64,000 bases of DNA from Acidobacteriota bacterium (GCA_029263415.1 JAJCXN010000054.1:124001-188000), one strand, 5' to 3'; positions 17,919-27,746 are shown, numbered from the stretch's first letter. Numbers and translations: made by a program. The notes: a model not told the origin generated them from the letters alone.

Positions 17919-19421
17919 AGTGGGGGTTCGCTGTTGCAAGACTTAAGGGGCATCGTAGGGAAAGCTGCTGCGCGGGTTGAGGCGTTTCATCAGCGCGTCG
18001 ATCAACAGCCGATTGACCCTAAGATCGGCGTCGGCACAATGCGCCAGCGCCTAGCTGAGACCTTCGGTGACTTCAGTAGTGGCCTCAAAGACGATAAGTT
18101 GCTCGACACCGTCGATCAGCTGATGGCGGACTCGACCCTGCACACCACCCACCCTCGCTACTTTGGGTTGTTCAATCCTTCTGTGACCCCGGCGTCGGTG
18201 GCAGCGGATGTATTGGTTGCCGGATACAACCCGCAGCTGGCGGCGTGGTCGCATGCGCCATTCGCCAACGAGGCAGAGCGCTACACCTTGCGCTTCCTGG
18301 CGCGGCGCTTGGGCTTCGATACGGACCAGGTACATGCCAACTTCACTTCGGGCGGAGCGGAAGCCAACCACTCGGCGATCGTCACTGCCTTGGTGCATCA
18401 GATCCCAGGTTATGCGCAGGATGGGTTGGTGGGTGAGAGTGCAAGACCGGTGTTGTATGCCTCGGTCGAGAGTCATCACTCCATAGAGAAGATTGCACTG
18501 ATGTCAGGACTTGGTCGCGAGGCGGTGCGAGCGGTTCCGGTAGATGCAACAACACTGCGGATGAATCTGGAGGTTTTGCGCTCGCTGATCTTTCAGGATC
18601 GCCAGGCCGGGAACATGCCGTTTGCCGTCGTCGCAACGGCAGGCACGACCGGTGGCGGCGGGATTGACCCGCTTCCTCAGGCGGCTGACCTGTGCGTCGA
18701 AGAAGGGTTGTGGTTGCACGTGGATGCGGCGTGGGCAGGAGCTGCTTGCCTGTCGACCACGCTACGCTCCTGCCTTGCCGGGATCGAGCGGGCGGACTCG
18801 GTGACCTGGGATGCGCACAAATGGCTCTCGGTGCCCATGGGTGCAGGCATGTTCTTCTGTCGTCAGCCGACGTCGGTGCATCGAGCATTTGGCATCGCGA
18901 CACCCTACATGCCAGATCAATCGGACCAGGCCTACGACCCCTATTCGACCACCATGCAGTGGTCCCGTCGATTCATCGGGCTCAAGGTGTTCTTGAGCCT
19001 GGTCTCGCTAGGCGTTGACGGCTACCGAGCATTGATCGATCATCAAGTAAGAATGGGCGATCTCTTGCGACAGCAACTCACCGCCGCCGGATGGGACGTG
19101 GTCAACGACACGCCGCTTCCACTAGTCTGTTTCACCCGCAACGAGCTTGCTGGCGAAGGCCCTGCGAATGAAGGCCCTGCGAATGAAGGCGCTACGAATG
19201 AAGGGGGCGCGAGTGAGGGCACTGCTGAGGAAGGCATTGCTAAGGAAGCTACAGCTGTCGAGCGCGTGATAGACGCTCTCTCCCGCGAGAACTTCTGGGT
19301 TTCGTCGATCGCGTTGGCTGGAAGAGCGCCAGTCTTGCGGGCCTGCATCACCAATCATGCAACCAGAGCCAGCGACATCGAGGCGCTGGTCAAAGCTGCG
19401 ACCAATGCTGCTTTGGCCTAA
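17901..19421 (+). CDS. PLP-dependent group II decarboxylase
   Basis: Fold-type I pyridoxal-phosphate enzyme of the glutamate/aromatic-amino-acid decarboxylase group, about 506 residues. Key parts are HPRYFGLFNPSVTPASV, FTSGGAEANHSAIVTAL, the PLP-ring stacking ESHHSIEKIA, TAGTTGGGGIDPL, HVDAAWAGA with the PLP-binding Asp, and DAHKW with the Schiff-base Lys. The substrate cannot be told. The N-terminus is unsure: GTG at 17901 and TTG at 17934 (GGGGG eight bases before it) are the likely starts, and an out-of-frame ATG sits at 17855. Near the C-terminus a 7-fold 15-bp repeat inserts about 35 Glu/Gly/Ala/Asn residues into an otherwise conserved domain. Confidence 0.88.
   Translation: MLGQRVSGGSLLQDLRGIVGKAAARVEAFHQRVDQQPIDPKIGVGTMRQRLAETFGDFSSGLKDDKLLDTVDQLMADSTLHTTHPRYFGLFNPSVTPASVAADVLVAGYNPQLAAWSHAPFANEAERYTLRFLARRLGFDTDQVHANFTSGGAEANHSAIVTALVHQIPGYAQDGLVGESARPVLYASVESHHSIEKIALMSGLGREAVRAVPVDATTLRMNLEVLRSLIFQDRQAGNMPFAVVATAGTTGGGGIDPLPQAADLCVEEGLWLHVDAAWAGAACLSTTLRSCLAGIERADSVTWDAHKWLSVPMGAGMFFCRQPTSVHRAFGIATPYMPDQSDQAYDPYSTTMQWSRRFIGLKVFLSLVSLGVDGYRALIDHQVRMGDLLRQQLTAAGWDVVNDTPLPLVCFTRNELAGEGPANEGPANEGATNEGGASEGTAEEGIAKEATAVERVIDALSRENFWVSSIALAGRAPVLRACITNHATRASDIEALVKAATNAALA
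19155..19259 (+). repeat. 15-bp tandem repeat, about 7 copies, inside the decarboxylase
   Basis: Seven contiguous 15-bp units starting with GAAGGCCCTGCGAAT (exact twice, then GAAGGCGCTACGAAT and more diverged copies) encode EGPAN, EGPAN, EGATN, EGGAS, EGTAE, EGIAK, EATAV. The gradient from exact to diverged copies runs 5' to 3'. Confidence 0.92.
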
Positions 19422-19502
19422 GGGGCTTGGCTCGCGTCTAGAGGGCGCTCGAACTCGGCGCGGTGGACCCATTCAGGCTGAGGGATATCCGAGGAGCGCT
19501 TG

Positions 19503-19955
19503 CTACAGGTTGGTCAGTCGGACCGTGTAGTTGAGCATCTCTTCTGCGCCGAGCAGGCCTGGCTCGAACACGGTGAGGCACTGATCACCTGCATTGATTG
19601 CGACCAGCTCGATAGACCCATCCGTGCCGCCGAAGGAGAACCCATTGGTGCACTCGGTCCCGGTCGGGGTGCCGAGCGCAATGGATAGCGAAGTGAACGG
19701 CAGAGGGTTGTCGGAGATACGCTCGACCTCCACGATGGTGAAACGGATTGTGGTCTTGCCAGTCAGCGAGTAAAAGTGGTCCTGTTGTTCACCGAAACCC
19801 AACTGTCCGGTAAAAGTTAGGTCCACGGGCACGTCGTCGCTGCCGGTGTCACAGCCGGCCAACCCGAAAACGACGAGGGCCGCGATCAGGCACCAGGCCG
19901 TGCGTAGGTACTGATGTGAACGGAGGTTTGTTGAGGCGTTGACTGGGTACATCAT
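19503..19955 (-). CDS. Small lipoprotein of unknown function
   Basis: A 150-residue exported lipoprotein: basic N-terminus, hydrophobic stretch CLIAALVVFGLAGC with an excellent lipobox LAGC, then TGSDD. The residues after Cys are not a classic Asp+2 inner-membrane signal in full, so outer-membrane sorting is possible. The mature part is about 110 residues, probably all-beta, with two Cys that may form a disulfide (TECTNGF, GDQCLTV). The pattern GEQQDHFYSLTG..T..F..VEV is like prepeptidase C-terminal (PPC) domains. It converges with the decarboxylase. Confidence 0.75.
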   Translation of the reverse strand: MMYPVNASTNLRSHQYLRTAWCLIAALVVFGLAGCDTGSDDVPVDLTFTGQLGFGEQQDHFYSLTGKTTIRFTIVEVERISDNPLPFTSLSIALGTPTGTECTNGFSFGGTDGSIELVAINAGDQCLTVFEPGLLGAEEMLNYTVRLTNL

Positions 19956-20268
19956 TGGGATTGGATTCTGACCAGTGAGAGATCGAAGAGAAACCGTGCT
20001 TGCAGAGTTCCGCCACGCGGCATTGGGGTGTCGATGGGCACGCTATCCCAACTCGGACAGGCTGAGGCCCCTTTGATCAGTTCAATCTGTCGGTTGGACC
20101 GGACATTCCGGCTTGCGGCTTTGGTGTCGAGATGGGACCGCCGAGTGCGATGTCGTTCCCACCAAGATGGCCTCGCGAACTGGCTCCCTATTGGGAATCG
20201 CTCTGTGGAGTATGCTGCCGAATGAACAACTGACTACCTACCTCCCTTGGTCAAGCCGAGTCATCGAG
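19956..20268. other. Gene-free stretch of 313 bp
   Basis: Divergent region between the lipoprotein and the DUF1697 gene. I see no RNA gene, repeat or convincing small ORF; it should hold both promoters. Confidence 0.4.
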
Positions 20269-20661
20269 ATGCCTCAGTACGTCGCGCTTCTCAGGGGAAT
20301 CAATGTGACGGGCCGCCGGGTGCGGTCAGAACAGCTCTCAGAGGTTTTCGATGAGATCGGCCTGTTGGATGTGTCAACGTTTCTCGCGAGCGGGAACGTC
20401 ATCTTCTCGATGGATTGCTCAGATGTGGCCGAACTGGAGTCCATCGTCGAAGCGCGGCTTGCGAAGATGCTGGGCTTTGAGGTCGCAACGTTCGTGCGAT
20501 CTTCGCATCAACTCGAAGCGATCAGCGCCGTGCAACGGATGGGTTCATCTGGCTCAACGCTGTCCGTGATCTTCTTGCAGGAACCGCCGCTCGCAGCACC
20601 TCACACTATTCGCAGCATGAACACACTGCGACGGCTAGCAACGGAGTTCTTGAGGGCGTAA
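20269..20661 (+). CDS. DUF1697 family protein, C-terminally truncated
   Basis: Starts MPQYVALLRGINVTGRR and continues LLDVSTFLASGNVIFS, the signature of DUF1697. The family is normally about 180 residues; this one stops at 130, just after LSVIFLQEPPLAAP, so the second half with the usual T.RN..T motif is missing. The last 17 residues look unrelated. The other frame stays open from 20640 to 20765, which may hint at a frameshift, but its translation is not a clear family match. Likely a decaying or recently cut gene. The function of DUF1697 is unknown. Confidence 0.7.
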   Translation: MPQYVALLRGINVTGRRVRSEQLSEVFDEIGLLDVSTFLASGNVIFSMDCSDVAELESIVEARLAKMLGFEVATFVRSSHQLEAISAVQRMGSSGSTLSVIFLQEPPLAAPHTIRSMNTLRRLATEFLRA

Positions 20662-20832
20662 ACGAGCCGGCCGCGATCCACCGGTTGCCTTGGTTCATTT
20701 TGCGGGCTCAGCATCAAAGGTCCACAAGGTCTTGCAGATCGGCTACGGATGAAAACGGCGTGTAAAGGTGTGCGGTGCTGCAGATGAGACCGGGCTGCGA
20801 TCAACCGTGGGGCCAACCGGGGGCAACCACGA

Positions 20833-22035
20833 TCAATCCTTGTAGGGGTCAAACTCGCCGGCTGTGGCCATAGCGACTCCGATCGGGGTCAGCGTGTGGA
20901 GAATCCGTATGCTCTCTGCGTGGGCGTGAAGCACCTGGTCTAGCCGCTTGTAGGCGCGCGGTGCCTCGTCAGTGCCGCCGCCCCTGAGCACCACTCCGGC
21001 ACTGGTCACGTTCTCTTGCATTTCGCTGGCCTTGATCTCACCCTCCGTGACCTGGGTGAGCTGCTTCTTCCCGGTGTCGGGGTTGCGACGCCAGCGCTTC
21101 TTGCCAGCTGCTTGGGTGCGCGACATCACCCTGCCCGCGCCGTGCACCGTGGAGTAGAGCGAGGCCGAGGCGTCGTCGCTGTCAACGCCTTCAAGGATCA
21201 CACTGGGTTCGGCCATGGTTGCGCCGACAAATCCACGCTGACCTGGGAAGGCTGGGGTTGCGCCCTTGCGCACCACCCAAAGCTCCTTGCCTTGGTGCTG
21301 TTCAAGCCAGGCGAAGTTGTGATGGTTGTGCACCTCGTCGACGATCTCAGCACCGATGATGCTGGCTACCTTTTGGCAAACCCAATCGCGACCGGTGTAA
21401 GCGTACCTTCCGGCGAGCTCCATGCCAGCGATGTACTCCTGGCCTGTTTCTGAATCGGCCTCGAGCAGCGCAGGTGGCGCGTTGATCCCGTCCTTGCCGC
21501 CTGCCTCGCGCACGTAGTGAGTGGCAATCGTGTGGCCAAGGCCTCGGCTGCCGAAGTGAACGCCAACCCAGACTTGGTCGAGTTCATCAACGAAGATGTC
21601 CACATAGTGGTTGCCAGATCCAACGGTGCCTAGTTGAGCCCGTGCCTTGTCCTTGATCGGCGCGATGGCAGGGATGTGCCACGCGGGGTCGTCGTCGAAG
21701 AGCGGGTGGTCAACGTCTTCTTGATTGGACCTGCCGACCCCGAAGGAGATCTGGCGGAAGACGTCATCCATGATGCTCTCAATGCGATCTCGCACAGAAG
21801 AGGCAGGCACGTCCAGTTGAACCGCCTTGTTGCCGCACGCGATATCGAAGCCCACGCCGCTGGGGCTAACCAGGCCGTCGTATGCCACAACGCCACCAAT
21901 CGGTTGCGAGTAGCCAAGGTGGTGGTCTGCCATTAGAGCGACGGCCGCGGCCCCATGGGATCGCACCATCTTCATCTGCGCGATAGCGTTGTCTAAGGGG
22001 TCGCCCCAGACTGGAATGTCGTCAATCAGTTGCAT
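20833..22035 (-). CDS. rtcB: RNA-splicing ligase RtcB family protein
   Basis: GTP-dependent ligase joining 2',3'-cyclic phosphate (or 3'-phosphate) and 5'-OH RNA ends, used in RNA repair. The start at 22035 gives 400 residues and begins MQLIDDIPVWG like homologues; an upstream ATG at 22080 would add 15 residues. Metal and guanylation residues are present: C67 in GVGFDIACGN, H143 in GTVGSGNHYVDIF, H160 in GVHFGSRGLG, the run HNHHN at 236-240, and VHGAGRVMSR with the expected GMP-accepting His298. The usual partners RtcA, RtcR or archease are not next to it. It is divergent from the Ser/Thr kinase gene. Confidence 0.95.
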   Translation of the reverse strand: MQLIDDIPVWGDPLDNAIAQMKMVRSHGAAAVALMADHHLGYSQPIGGVVAYDGLVSPSGVGFDIACGNKAVQLDVPASSVRDRIESIMDDVFRQISFGVGRSNQEDVDHPLFDDDPAWHIPAIAPIKDKARAQLGTVGSGNHYVDIFVDELDQVWVGVHFGSRGLGHTIATHYVREAGGKDGINAPPALLEADSETGQEYIAGMELAGRYAYTGRDWVCQKVASIIGAEIVDEVHNHHNFAWLEQHQGKELWVVRKGATPAFPGQRGFVGATMAEPSVILEGVDSDDASASLYSTVHGAGRVMSRTQAAGKKRWRRNPDTGKKQLTQVTEGEIKASEMQENVTSAGVVLRGGGTDEAPRAYKRLDQVLHAHAESIRILHTLTPIGVAMATAGEFDPYKD

Positions 22036-22413
22036 GGAGCAAGTTTCTACAGTTGGTGGTCGATGTGGCTCGAAGTTCATTGTCTCGTAGTCGAGGCGGT
22101 GCTGAAGTGGCTCAACGAGACAACTGGTGCTGGTTGCTTACCAAGAAGAGGTGTCAGGCGTTGCATGGGGTCTCGGGCTTACGCAGTTCGCCGTGGCGGC
22201 ATATGCTGGGTCCTGGTGGGTTCTGTGACTTAGGTCTTCTGGAGTAGAGGAAGGGAGTGCGACCGTCAGAACTCGGAACCGCGGAAACACTAGCGCCCTA
22301 TACTTACGCGATCCGTTCTTCGAGCGCCGTCGAGATCTTGTCGCGCCGGGACCTGGAACAGTCGTCCCTACATCGCACAATCTAAACAAACGGCGGAAAG
22401 CTCTTCTTAGAGA
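22036..22413. other. Gene-free divergent region of 378 bp
   Basis: Between rtcB and the kinase. No RNA gene, tandem repeat or supported ORF was seen; it must hold both promoters. Confidence 0.4.
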
Positions 22414-25089
22414 ATGACCAAGAATCGAGATAGCCGAGAGGAACAGCCAACGACTCGTCTCGATCAAAGTGCGTTCGCAAGCAAACCTTTGAACCGCGAA
22501 CGCCACGACTCAGAACCGCTGAGAGTCGGTTCGTGGGTCGGGCCATACGAGCTGGTCGAGTTCCTTGGCGCAGGCGGCATGGGTACCGTCTTTCTCGCCC
22601 AGCAGACCGAACCGGTGACGCGAACCGTCGCACTCAAGGTAGTACAACCCCGCCTGTCCGACGGCGCGGAGTCTTGGGAATATGACCAGCGTTTTGCCGC
22701 CGAGCGTCAGGCGCTCGCGAAGCTCTCGCATCCTAACGTGGCGCAACTTTACGACTCAGGGGAAACAGCGGGCGGGCAACCGTTCTTCGCGATGGAGTTC
22801 GTCAAGGGCAAGTCGATTACGCAGTATTGCGACGAGAACTGTCTCGATGTGCACCAGCGTTTGCAGCTCTTCTTGGCAGTCTGTCGAGGCGTTGAGCACG
22901 CACACCAGAATGGTGTGCTGCACCGCGATCTCAAACCCGACAATGTACTCGTTGGGATGGGTGATCTACAGCCCTTGCCAAAGATCATCGACTTCGGGAT
23001 TGCCAAAGGTATCGACGAACCTCTAGCGGCAGTCACTCAGCTCACCCATGGAGGCGTTGTCGGAACCCTGGCGTACCTCAGCCCAGAGGCGATTCGCGCG
23101 GCCCAGGGACGCGCAACTCTCGACACTCGTGCCGACGTATTCTCACTCGGCATCCTGTTGCACGAGTTGCTGGTCGGGGCGCGACCCCAGAACTTCACTT
23201 CGCACAATACCGCCGAGGTCTTGGAGCGCATCTTGGCCGCAGATCTGCCGTCCCCGAGTGTTCACTGGAACTCACTGACTCAAGAGCAGCGAGCGCGTGC
23301 TTCGGGTGACCGCGAATCGACCCCAGAGGGCATCTTGGCGGCGCTCATTGGCGATCTCGATTGGATTGTGCTGCGAGCCACAGCACAGAACCGCGAGGAC
23401 CGTTATCCCTCCGCTGGCGCCCTAGCCGCGGATCTGGATCGGCACTTGGACGACCTGCCGGTCGAGGCTAGGCCGCCTTCAAGGATCTACTCACTGCGAA
23501 AGTTCGTGCGCCGCAATCGAGTCGGAGTGGCAGCTGCAGTGGCATTTGTTCTCGCACTCATTCTGGGAATGATCGGAACGTTTGCGGGCTTCCTTCAAGC
23601 ACGCGCTGAACAGGAGCACTCGGACCGACAAGCGCAAGCCGCGCTCCAGGCCCAACAGGAGTCCGACAGTGTTGTGAGATTTATGGTCGGCCTGTTCAAG
23701 GCTTCAAGTCCCGGCGCGGACCGCCGCGACTTGGAAGCAGTGGGTGAAGTGCTCAAACGCGGTGCGGACCAACTAAGAAGTTCACTGGAAGATCAACCCG
23801 CTGTCCGAGCTCGTCTGCTGTTGGCAGTTGGTGAAATCCTCAAAGAACTGGGCGACTACCCCAGCTCAACTCAACTACTGGAAGAAGCTGTTCGAATTCG
23901 CAGAGGTCAAACCGGCGAAGGCGCCTCTGCGAGATTGCGAACGGCGTTAAACGAACTCGGTATGGGCCTCGTGCAAGCCGGAGACTATTCCGCTGCCGCG
24001 CCGGTCTTGCGAGAAGCAGTTGACCTGCAGATGCAACTGGCTGATGGCAACGGAGTGGTCATTTCGTCCCTGGGCAACCTAGCGAATGCACTGCGTAGTG
24101 TCGGGCGCAAAGAGGAGGCCCTGGAGATCAGGCGACAATTGGTAGAGATGCTTGAGGCAGAGAGTCCCGAAGGTCGCGAGTCTCTGGCTCGAGCACTCGC
24201 GGGTCTTGCCAAGGACTTGCAGGCGTTAGACGAGCGTAATGAAGCAAAGGCAGCCTACGATCGTTCGATTAGCATGATTCGCCAACACGTGGCCGACCAA
24301 CCCATGCTTCTCGGGATTGTCCTGATCAATGCTGCAAGCGCCTACGAGAATCCGAATGACGTAGCCACTGGCATGCTGAGAGAGAGCCGCGATCTACTGG
24401 AGAACTCCGTGGGACCTGACCATCCGGCTACCCTCGCTAGTATTCAAACCCTTGCCAATCGCCTCCGCGAGACAGATGTCGTTGAAGCTCAGCGGCTGTT
24501 GCTCGACGTCACTCCGCGGATCGAGCACGCCTTCGGGCTTGCTCATCCCAACTCGGTCACCGCGGCATTCTCGCTATCTCTAACGTATCTCCAGCAGGGT
24601 CAATTGGAGACAGCGGTTGACCAGCTTGAGGCGGTCCTCGAGCGGAGGCGGAGTTCTTCCTCGAAGAATCTGGATCAAAGAAGCCACATCGAGGCAAGTC
24701 TTGCCGCGGCGCGTTGCGCTCAGGATCGCGCTGAAGAAACACAGACCGCGGTTGCTGCGATGCTGGGGTCGCTAGCGAAGAACGATAAGGAGGCTTCGAG
24801 CTTCGGCCACAGCCTGGTGGCTTGCTCGTTGTTGTTGGCGGGTAGCAGCAGGGAGTCTGAGGCTAGGTATCGAGTGGCTCATCAAGCGTTCAAGGATGAG
24901 GCAAACACTGATTCGGTTTTGGAGGGGCAGATCCTGTTGGGCTTGGGCAAGTCGCTGGCTCTACGCGGGCAAGATTCCCAAGCTGGTGCACAATTCGAAG
25001 CGGCGGAACAGGCGTTCCGCACGGAGCTGTCCGAGGATCATTTCTGGCTGGCCAAGCTGGCTGCTGCGAGAGAGGACATTCGAGGCTAG
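22414..25089 (+). CDS. Transmembrane Ser/Thr protein kinase with C-terminal TPR domain
   Basis: An 891-residue receptor-like kinase. The N-terminal Hanks-type kinase domain covers about 45-350: Gly-rich loop LGAGGMGTVF at 51-60, catalytic lysine K75 in VALKVV, HRDLKPDN at 170-177, DFG at 193-195, and GTLAYLSPE. One membrane helix lies at about 370-392, and the outer part from 400 on is a long TPR-rich sensor region with a tetratricopeptide pattern (e.g. LNELGMGLVQAGDYSAAAPVLREAV). It is probably a sensor of envelope proteins or peptides. It has no adjacent sigma factor, unlike the kinase at 30.5 kb; its substrate is unknown. Confidence 0.94.
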   Translation: MTKNRDSREEQPTTRLDQSAFASKPLNRERHDSEPLRVGSWVGPYELVEFLGAGGMGTVFLAQQTEPVTRTVALKVVQPRLSDGAESWEYDQRFAAERQALAKLSHPNVAQLYDSGETAGGQPFFAMEFVKGKSITQYCDENCLDVHQRLQLFLAVCRGVEHAHQNGVLHRDLKPDNVLVGMGDLQPLPKIIDFGIAKGIDEPLAAVTQLTHGGVVGTLAYLSPEAIRAAQGRATLDTRADVFSLGILLHELLVGARPQNFTSHNTAEVLERILAADLPSPSVHWNSLTQEQRARASGDRESTPEGILAALIGDLDWIVLRATAQNREDRYPSAGALAADLDRHLDDLPVEARPPSRIYSLRKFVRRNRVGVAAAVAFVLALILGMIGTFAGFLQARAEQEHSDRQAQAALQAQQESDSVVRFMVGLFKASSPGADRRDLEAVGEVLKRGADQLRSSLEDQPAVRARLLLAVGEILKELGDYPSSTQLLEEAVRIRRGQTGEGASARLRTALNELGMGLVQAGDYSAAAPVLREAVDLQMQLADGNGVVISSLGNLANALRSVGRKEEALEIRRQLVEMLEAESPEGRESLARALAGLAKDLQALDERNEAKAAYDRSISMIRQHVADQPMLLGIVLINAASAYENPNDVATGMLRESRDLLENSVGPDHPATLASIQTLANRLRETDVVEAQRLLLDVTPRIEHAFGLAHPNSVTAAFSLSLTYLQQGQLETAVDQLEAVLERRRSSSSKNLDQRSHIEASLAAARCAQDRAEETQTAVAAMLGSLAKNDKEASSFGHSLVACSLLLAGSSRESEARYRVAHQAFKDEANTDSVLEGQILLGLGKSLALRGQDSQAGAQFEAAEQAFRTELSEDHFWLAKLAAAREDIRG

Positions 25090-25281
25090 CCCGCGAAGGG
25101 CCATCGCGGCTTTGCGTCGAGTCTCGGTACACCTGGTGTCCTCTAGAAGTTGCGCGCTGTACAGTGGGGCGCCTCTTGTCCTGCACCTTGCGAGCGTTTG
25201 AGTGTCGAGGCCGATCCGCATCGCACTCCTCGTTGTTTCCTGGTCGATGTGGTTTCCAAAGCTAGTAAGATGCGATGCTGC

Positions 25282-25358
25282 GCGCCTGTAGTTCAACTGG
25301 ATAGAGCACCAGACTTCGGATCTGGGGGTTAGGGGTTCGAATCCCTTCAGGCGCGCCA
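25282..25358 (+). tRNA. tRNA-Arg (anticodon TCG)
   Basis: A full cloverleaf can be drawn by hand: acceptor GCGCCTG with CAGGCGC, D stem GTTC/GAGC, anticodon stem CCAGA/TCTGG with loop CTTCGGA (anticodon TCG, reads CGA), variable GGGTT, and T stem AGGGG/CCCTT around TTCGAAT. The discriminator is G and CCA is encoded at 25356-25358. No copy of its 3' end, as an integration site would leave, was seen elsewhere in the window. Confidence 0.96.
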
Positions 25359-25637
25359 TTTGACTTCTTGGGCAAGGAGCCATCGGGCCTTCACGCAGGT
25401 GTAGCCTGGACGACCTGGGCCAGCTCTTCGGCTTGAGCGAGGACCTTCTGGTCATCGTTGAGTCTGCGGTGCGGATTAGCTATCGGCGTCGCCTTGTACT
25501 TGTGCGCGCGCGGTAGCCCGCGTATGCGGAGAGGGCGCGGCGAGCCGCTCATTGGAGCCGACGGTACTCTACAGATCGCCGCTGGTCGAGCCCTCGCTAT
25601 GAAGGCTCGACCGCTACAGGTTTCAAGTCGAACTCCG

Positions 25638-27746
25638 CTACTCGATGTTCTGCGCCGGCAGGTCCTGGAACTTCTTGCCCGCCTCCGCCAGCTCAGCCAA
25701 CAGTGGCGACACCTTCCAGTGTTCACCCTCGAGGCCTGCGCCGTACTTCTCGAGCCCTGCTTTGACGTCGGCAAGGCCGCGTAGCTCTGCCCAAAACATG
25801 GGGCCGCCGTGGTAGACCGGCCAGCCGTAGCCGTTGACCCAGACGACGTCGATGTCGGAGGAGCGGATGGCTTTCTTCTCTTCGAGGATCTTGGCGCCCT
25901 CGTTGACCATTGGTAGCAAGCAGCGATCGAGGATCTCTTGGTCTGAGACGTCGCGTTGCTCGATGCCTTGTTTCTCAGCGAAGTCGCGGATCATCTGCTC
26001 GACCTCTGGGTCGGGCGAGGAGGCGCGGGTTTCTGGATCGTAGACGTAGTAGCCGCGACCGTTCTTCTGACCGCGTCTTCCGCTCTCACACAGCACTTCA
26101 CGCATGGTGCTCGAGGAAGAGCTTGCCTCGTCCCAGCCGATGTCGAGACCAGCGAGGTCGGACATCGCGAAGGGGCCCATGGGGAAGCCGAAGTCGTAGA
26201 GCACTTGGTCAATGTGGGCGGGCGTAGCGCCCTCGAGCACGATGTTGTTTGCCTCGACCTGACGTTGGGCAAGCATTCGGTTGCCAATGAAACCACCGCA
26301 GACGCCTGCGACCGCAGCTACCTTGTTGATTTTCTTAGCGACCTTGAGCACGGTTGCGAGCACGTCGGCGCTGGTCTTCTCGGCGCGCACGATCTCGAGC
26401 AGGCGCATGATGTTGGCCGGCGAGAAGAAGTGCATGCCGATGACATCCCCGGGTCGCGAGGTTTCAGCCGCCATCTCATTGACGTCGAGGTAGCTGGTGT
26501 TGGAGGCCATGATTGCACCCGGCTTACAGATGCCGTCGAGTTCCTTGAAGATCGACCTCTTGAGGTCCATGTTCTCGAAGACGGCTTCAATCACCAGATC
26601 TTTGTCAGCGAAGTCGTTCTTGTCGAGGGAACCCGTGATCAGGCCCATTAACCGATCGACGTCGGCCATGGTCATGCGGCCCTTCTTAGCGCCCCGTTCC
26701 CAGTTCTTGCGCATGACGCCCAGGCCGCGATCGAGCGCTGCTTGGTCACGCTCCACGATGGTCACCGGGATGCCCGCCTGCGCGAAGTTCATTGAGATGC
26801 CGCCACCCATGGTGCCAGCGCCTAGAACGCCGACGCTCTTGATCTCGCGCACGGGAGTGTCGCGACCGATGTCGGGAACCTTGGCTGCTTGCCGTTCGGC
26901 GAAGAAGTAGTAGCGCTGGGCGGCGGACTGGTTGCCCGACATGAGCTTGCCGAAGAGTTCACGTTCGATCGCGAGGCCTTCATCGAACGGCTTGTTGACC
27001 GCGGCTTCGATGCACTGGATGTTGGCTTCGGGTGCTTCGAAGTTGCGGGTCTTGCGACCGATCTTGCGACGGAAAGCGTCGAAGATGCCGGGCTCCGCTC
27101 GGGCAGCCTCGACCTTGTCGTTCTGGTCGCGAATCTTGACCAAGGGTTTGCCTTCTTCGACGACCTTGGTGGCAAAAGCGATAGCACCTTCAGTGAGATC
27201 GCCATCGACGATCTGATCCACCAGACCGTCAGCAGCGGCTTCTGCTGAGCCGATCATCTTGCCTGAGGTGACCATCTCGAGTGCCTTTTGCACGCCAACC
27301 ACGCGTGGCAGGCGTTGGGTTCCACCGGCGCCTGGCAGTAGGCCTAGTTTGACTTCGGGAAGGCCAAAACGTGCTGCGCCGTCGCACACACGGTAGTGGC
27401 ACACGAGTGCTGTTTCGAGGCCACCGCCGAGAGCGGTGCCGTGAATGGCTGCGACCACAGGCTTGGTGGCGTTCTCGATCGCTTCCATGGCGTCCCACAA
27501 GCTGGGGCTTTGTGGCGGCTTGCCGAACTCGGTGATGTCTGCACCGGCGATGAAGGTGCGGCCGGCGCAGGCGAGCACGATGCCCTTGATGGAGTCGTCA
27601 GCGTCGGCTTGCTTGATGCCTTCGAGAATGCCTTCTCGCACACCGAGCGACAGGGCGTTGACCGGAGGGTTGTTGATCATGATGACGGCGATATCGCCGT
27701 GCTGCTGGAGGGTGGCCATCGAAGACAGTTCACTGCCGTTGCTCAT
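25638..27746 (-). CDS. fadJ: Fatty-acid oxidation bifunctional enzyme (enoyl-CoA hydratase / 3-hydroxyacyl-CoA dehydrogenase)
   Basis: A 702-residue beta-oxidation protein. The N-terminal crotonase domain (about 10-200) has [24 protein letters not shown] and the catalytic-type [19 protein letters not shown] with [17 protein letters not shown]. The dehydrogenase begins near 305 with [21 protein letters not shown] (NAD fold), then [32 protein letters not shown] and [13 protein letters not shown], with [19 protein letters not shown] in the C-terminal part. It turns enoyl-CoA to 3-oxoacyl-CoA; the partner thiolase is not in the window. The stop is 279 bp from the tRNA gene. Confidence 0.96.
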   Translation of the reverse strand: MSNGSELSSMATLQQHGDIAVIMINNPPVNALSLGVREGILEGIKQADADDSIKGIVLACAGRTFIAGADITEFGKPPQSPSLWDAMEAIENATKPVVAAIHGTALGGGLETALVCHYRVCDGAARFGLPEVKLGLLPGAGGTQRLPRVVGVQKALEMVTSGKMIGSAEAAADGLVDQIVDGDLTEGAIAFATKVVEEGKPLVKIRDQNDKVEAARAEPGIFDAFRRKIGRKTRNFEAPEANIQCIEAAVNKPFDEGLAIERELFGKLMSGNQSAAQRYYFFAERQAAKVPDIGRDTPVREIKSVGVLGAGTMGGGISMNFAQAGIPVTIVERDQAALDRGLGVMRKNWERGAKKGRMTMADVDRLMGLITGSLDKNDFADKDLVIEAVFENMDLKRSIFKELDGICKPGAIMASNTSYLDVNEMAAETSRPGDVIGMHFFSPANIMRLLEIVRAEKTSADVLATVLKVAKKINKVAAVAGVCGGFIGNRMLAQRQVEANNIVLEGATPAHIDQVLYDFGFPMGPFAMSDLAGLDIGWDEASSSSSTMREVLCESGRRGQKNGRGYYVYDPETRASSPDPEVEQMIRDFAEKQGIEQRDVSDQEILDRCLLPMVNEGAKILEEKKAIRSSDIDVVWVNGYGWPVYHGGPMFWAELRGLADVKAGLEKYGAGLEGEHWKVSPLLAELAEAGKKFQDLPAQNIE

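Noticed and set aside
20028-20225. 65-codon frame upstream of the DUF1697 gene
   Set aside because: No ribosome site, no conserved pattern; likely chance in the divergent region.
25282-25358. tRNA-Arg as a phage or island attachment site
   Set aside because: No repeat of the tRNA 3' end and no integrase or mobile genes nearby.
25391-25784. Small open frames on both strands over the 3' end of fadJ
   Set aside because: They lie within or against the conserved fadJ end and have no recognisable content.
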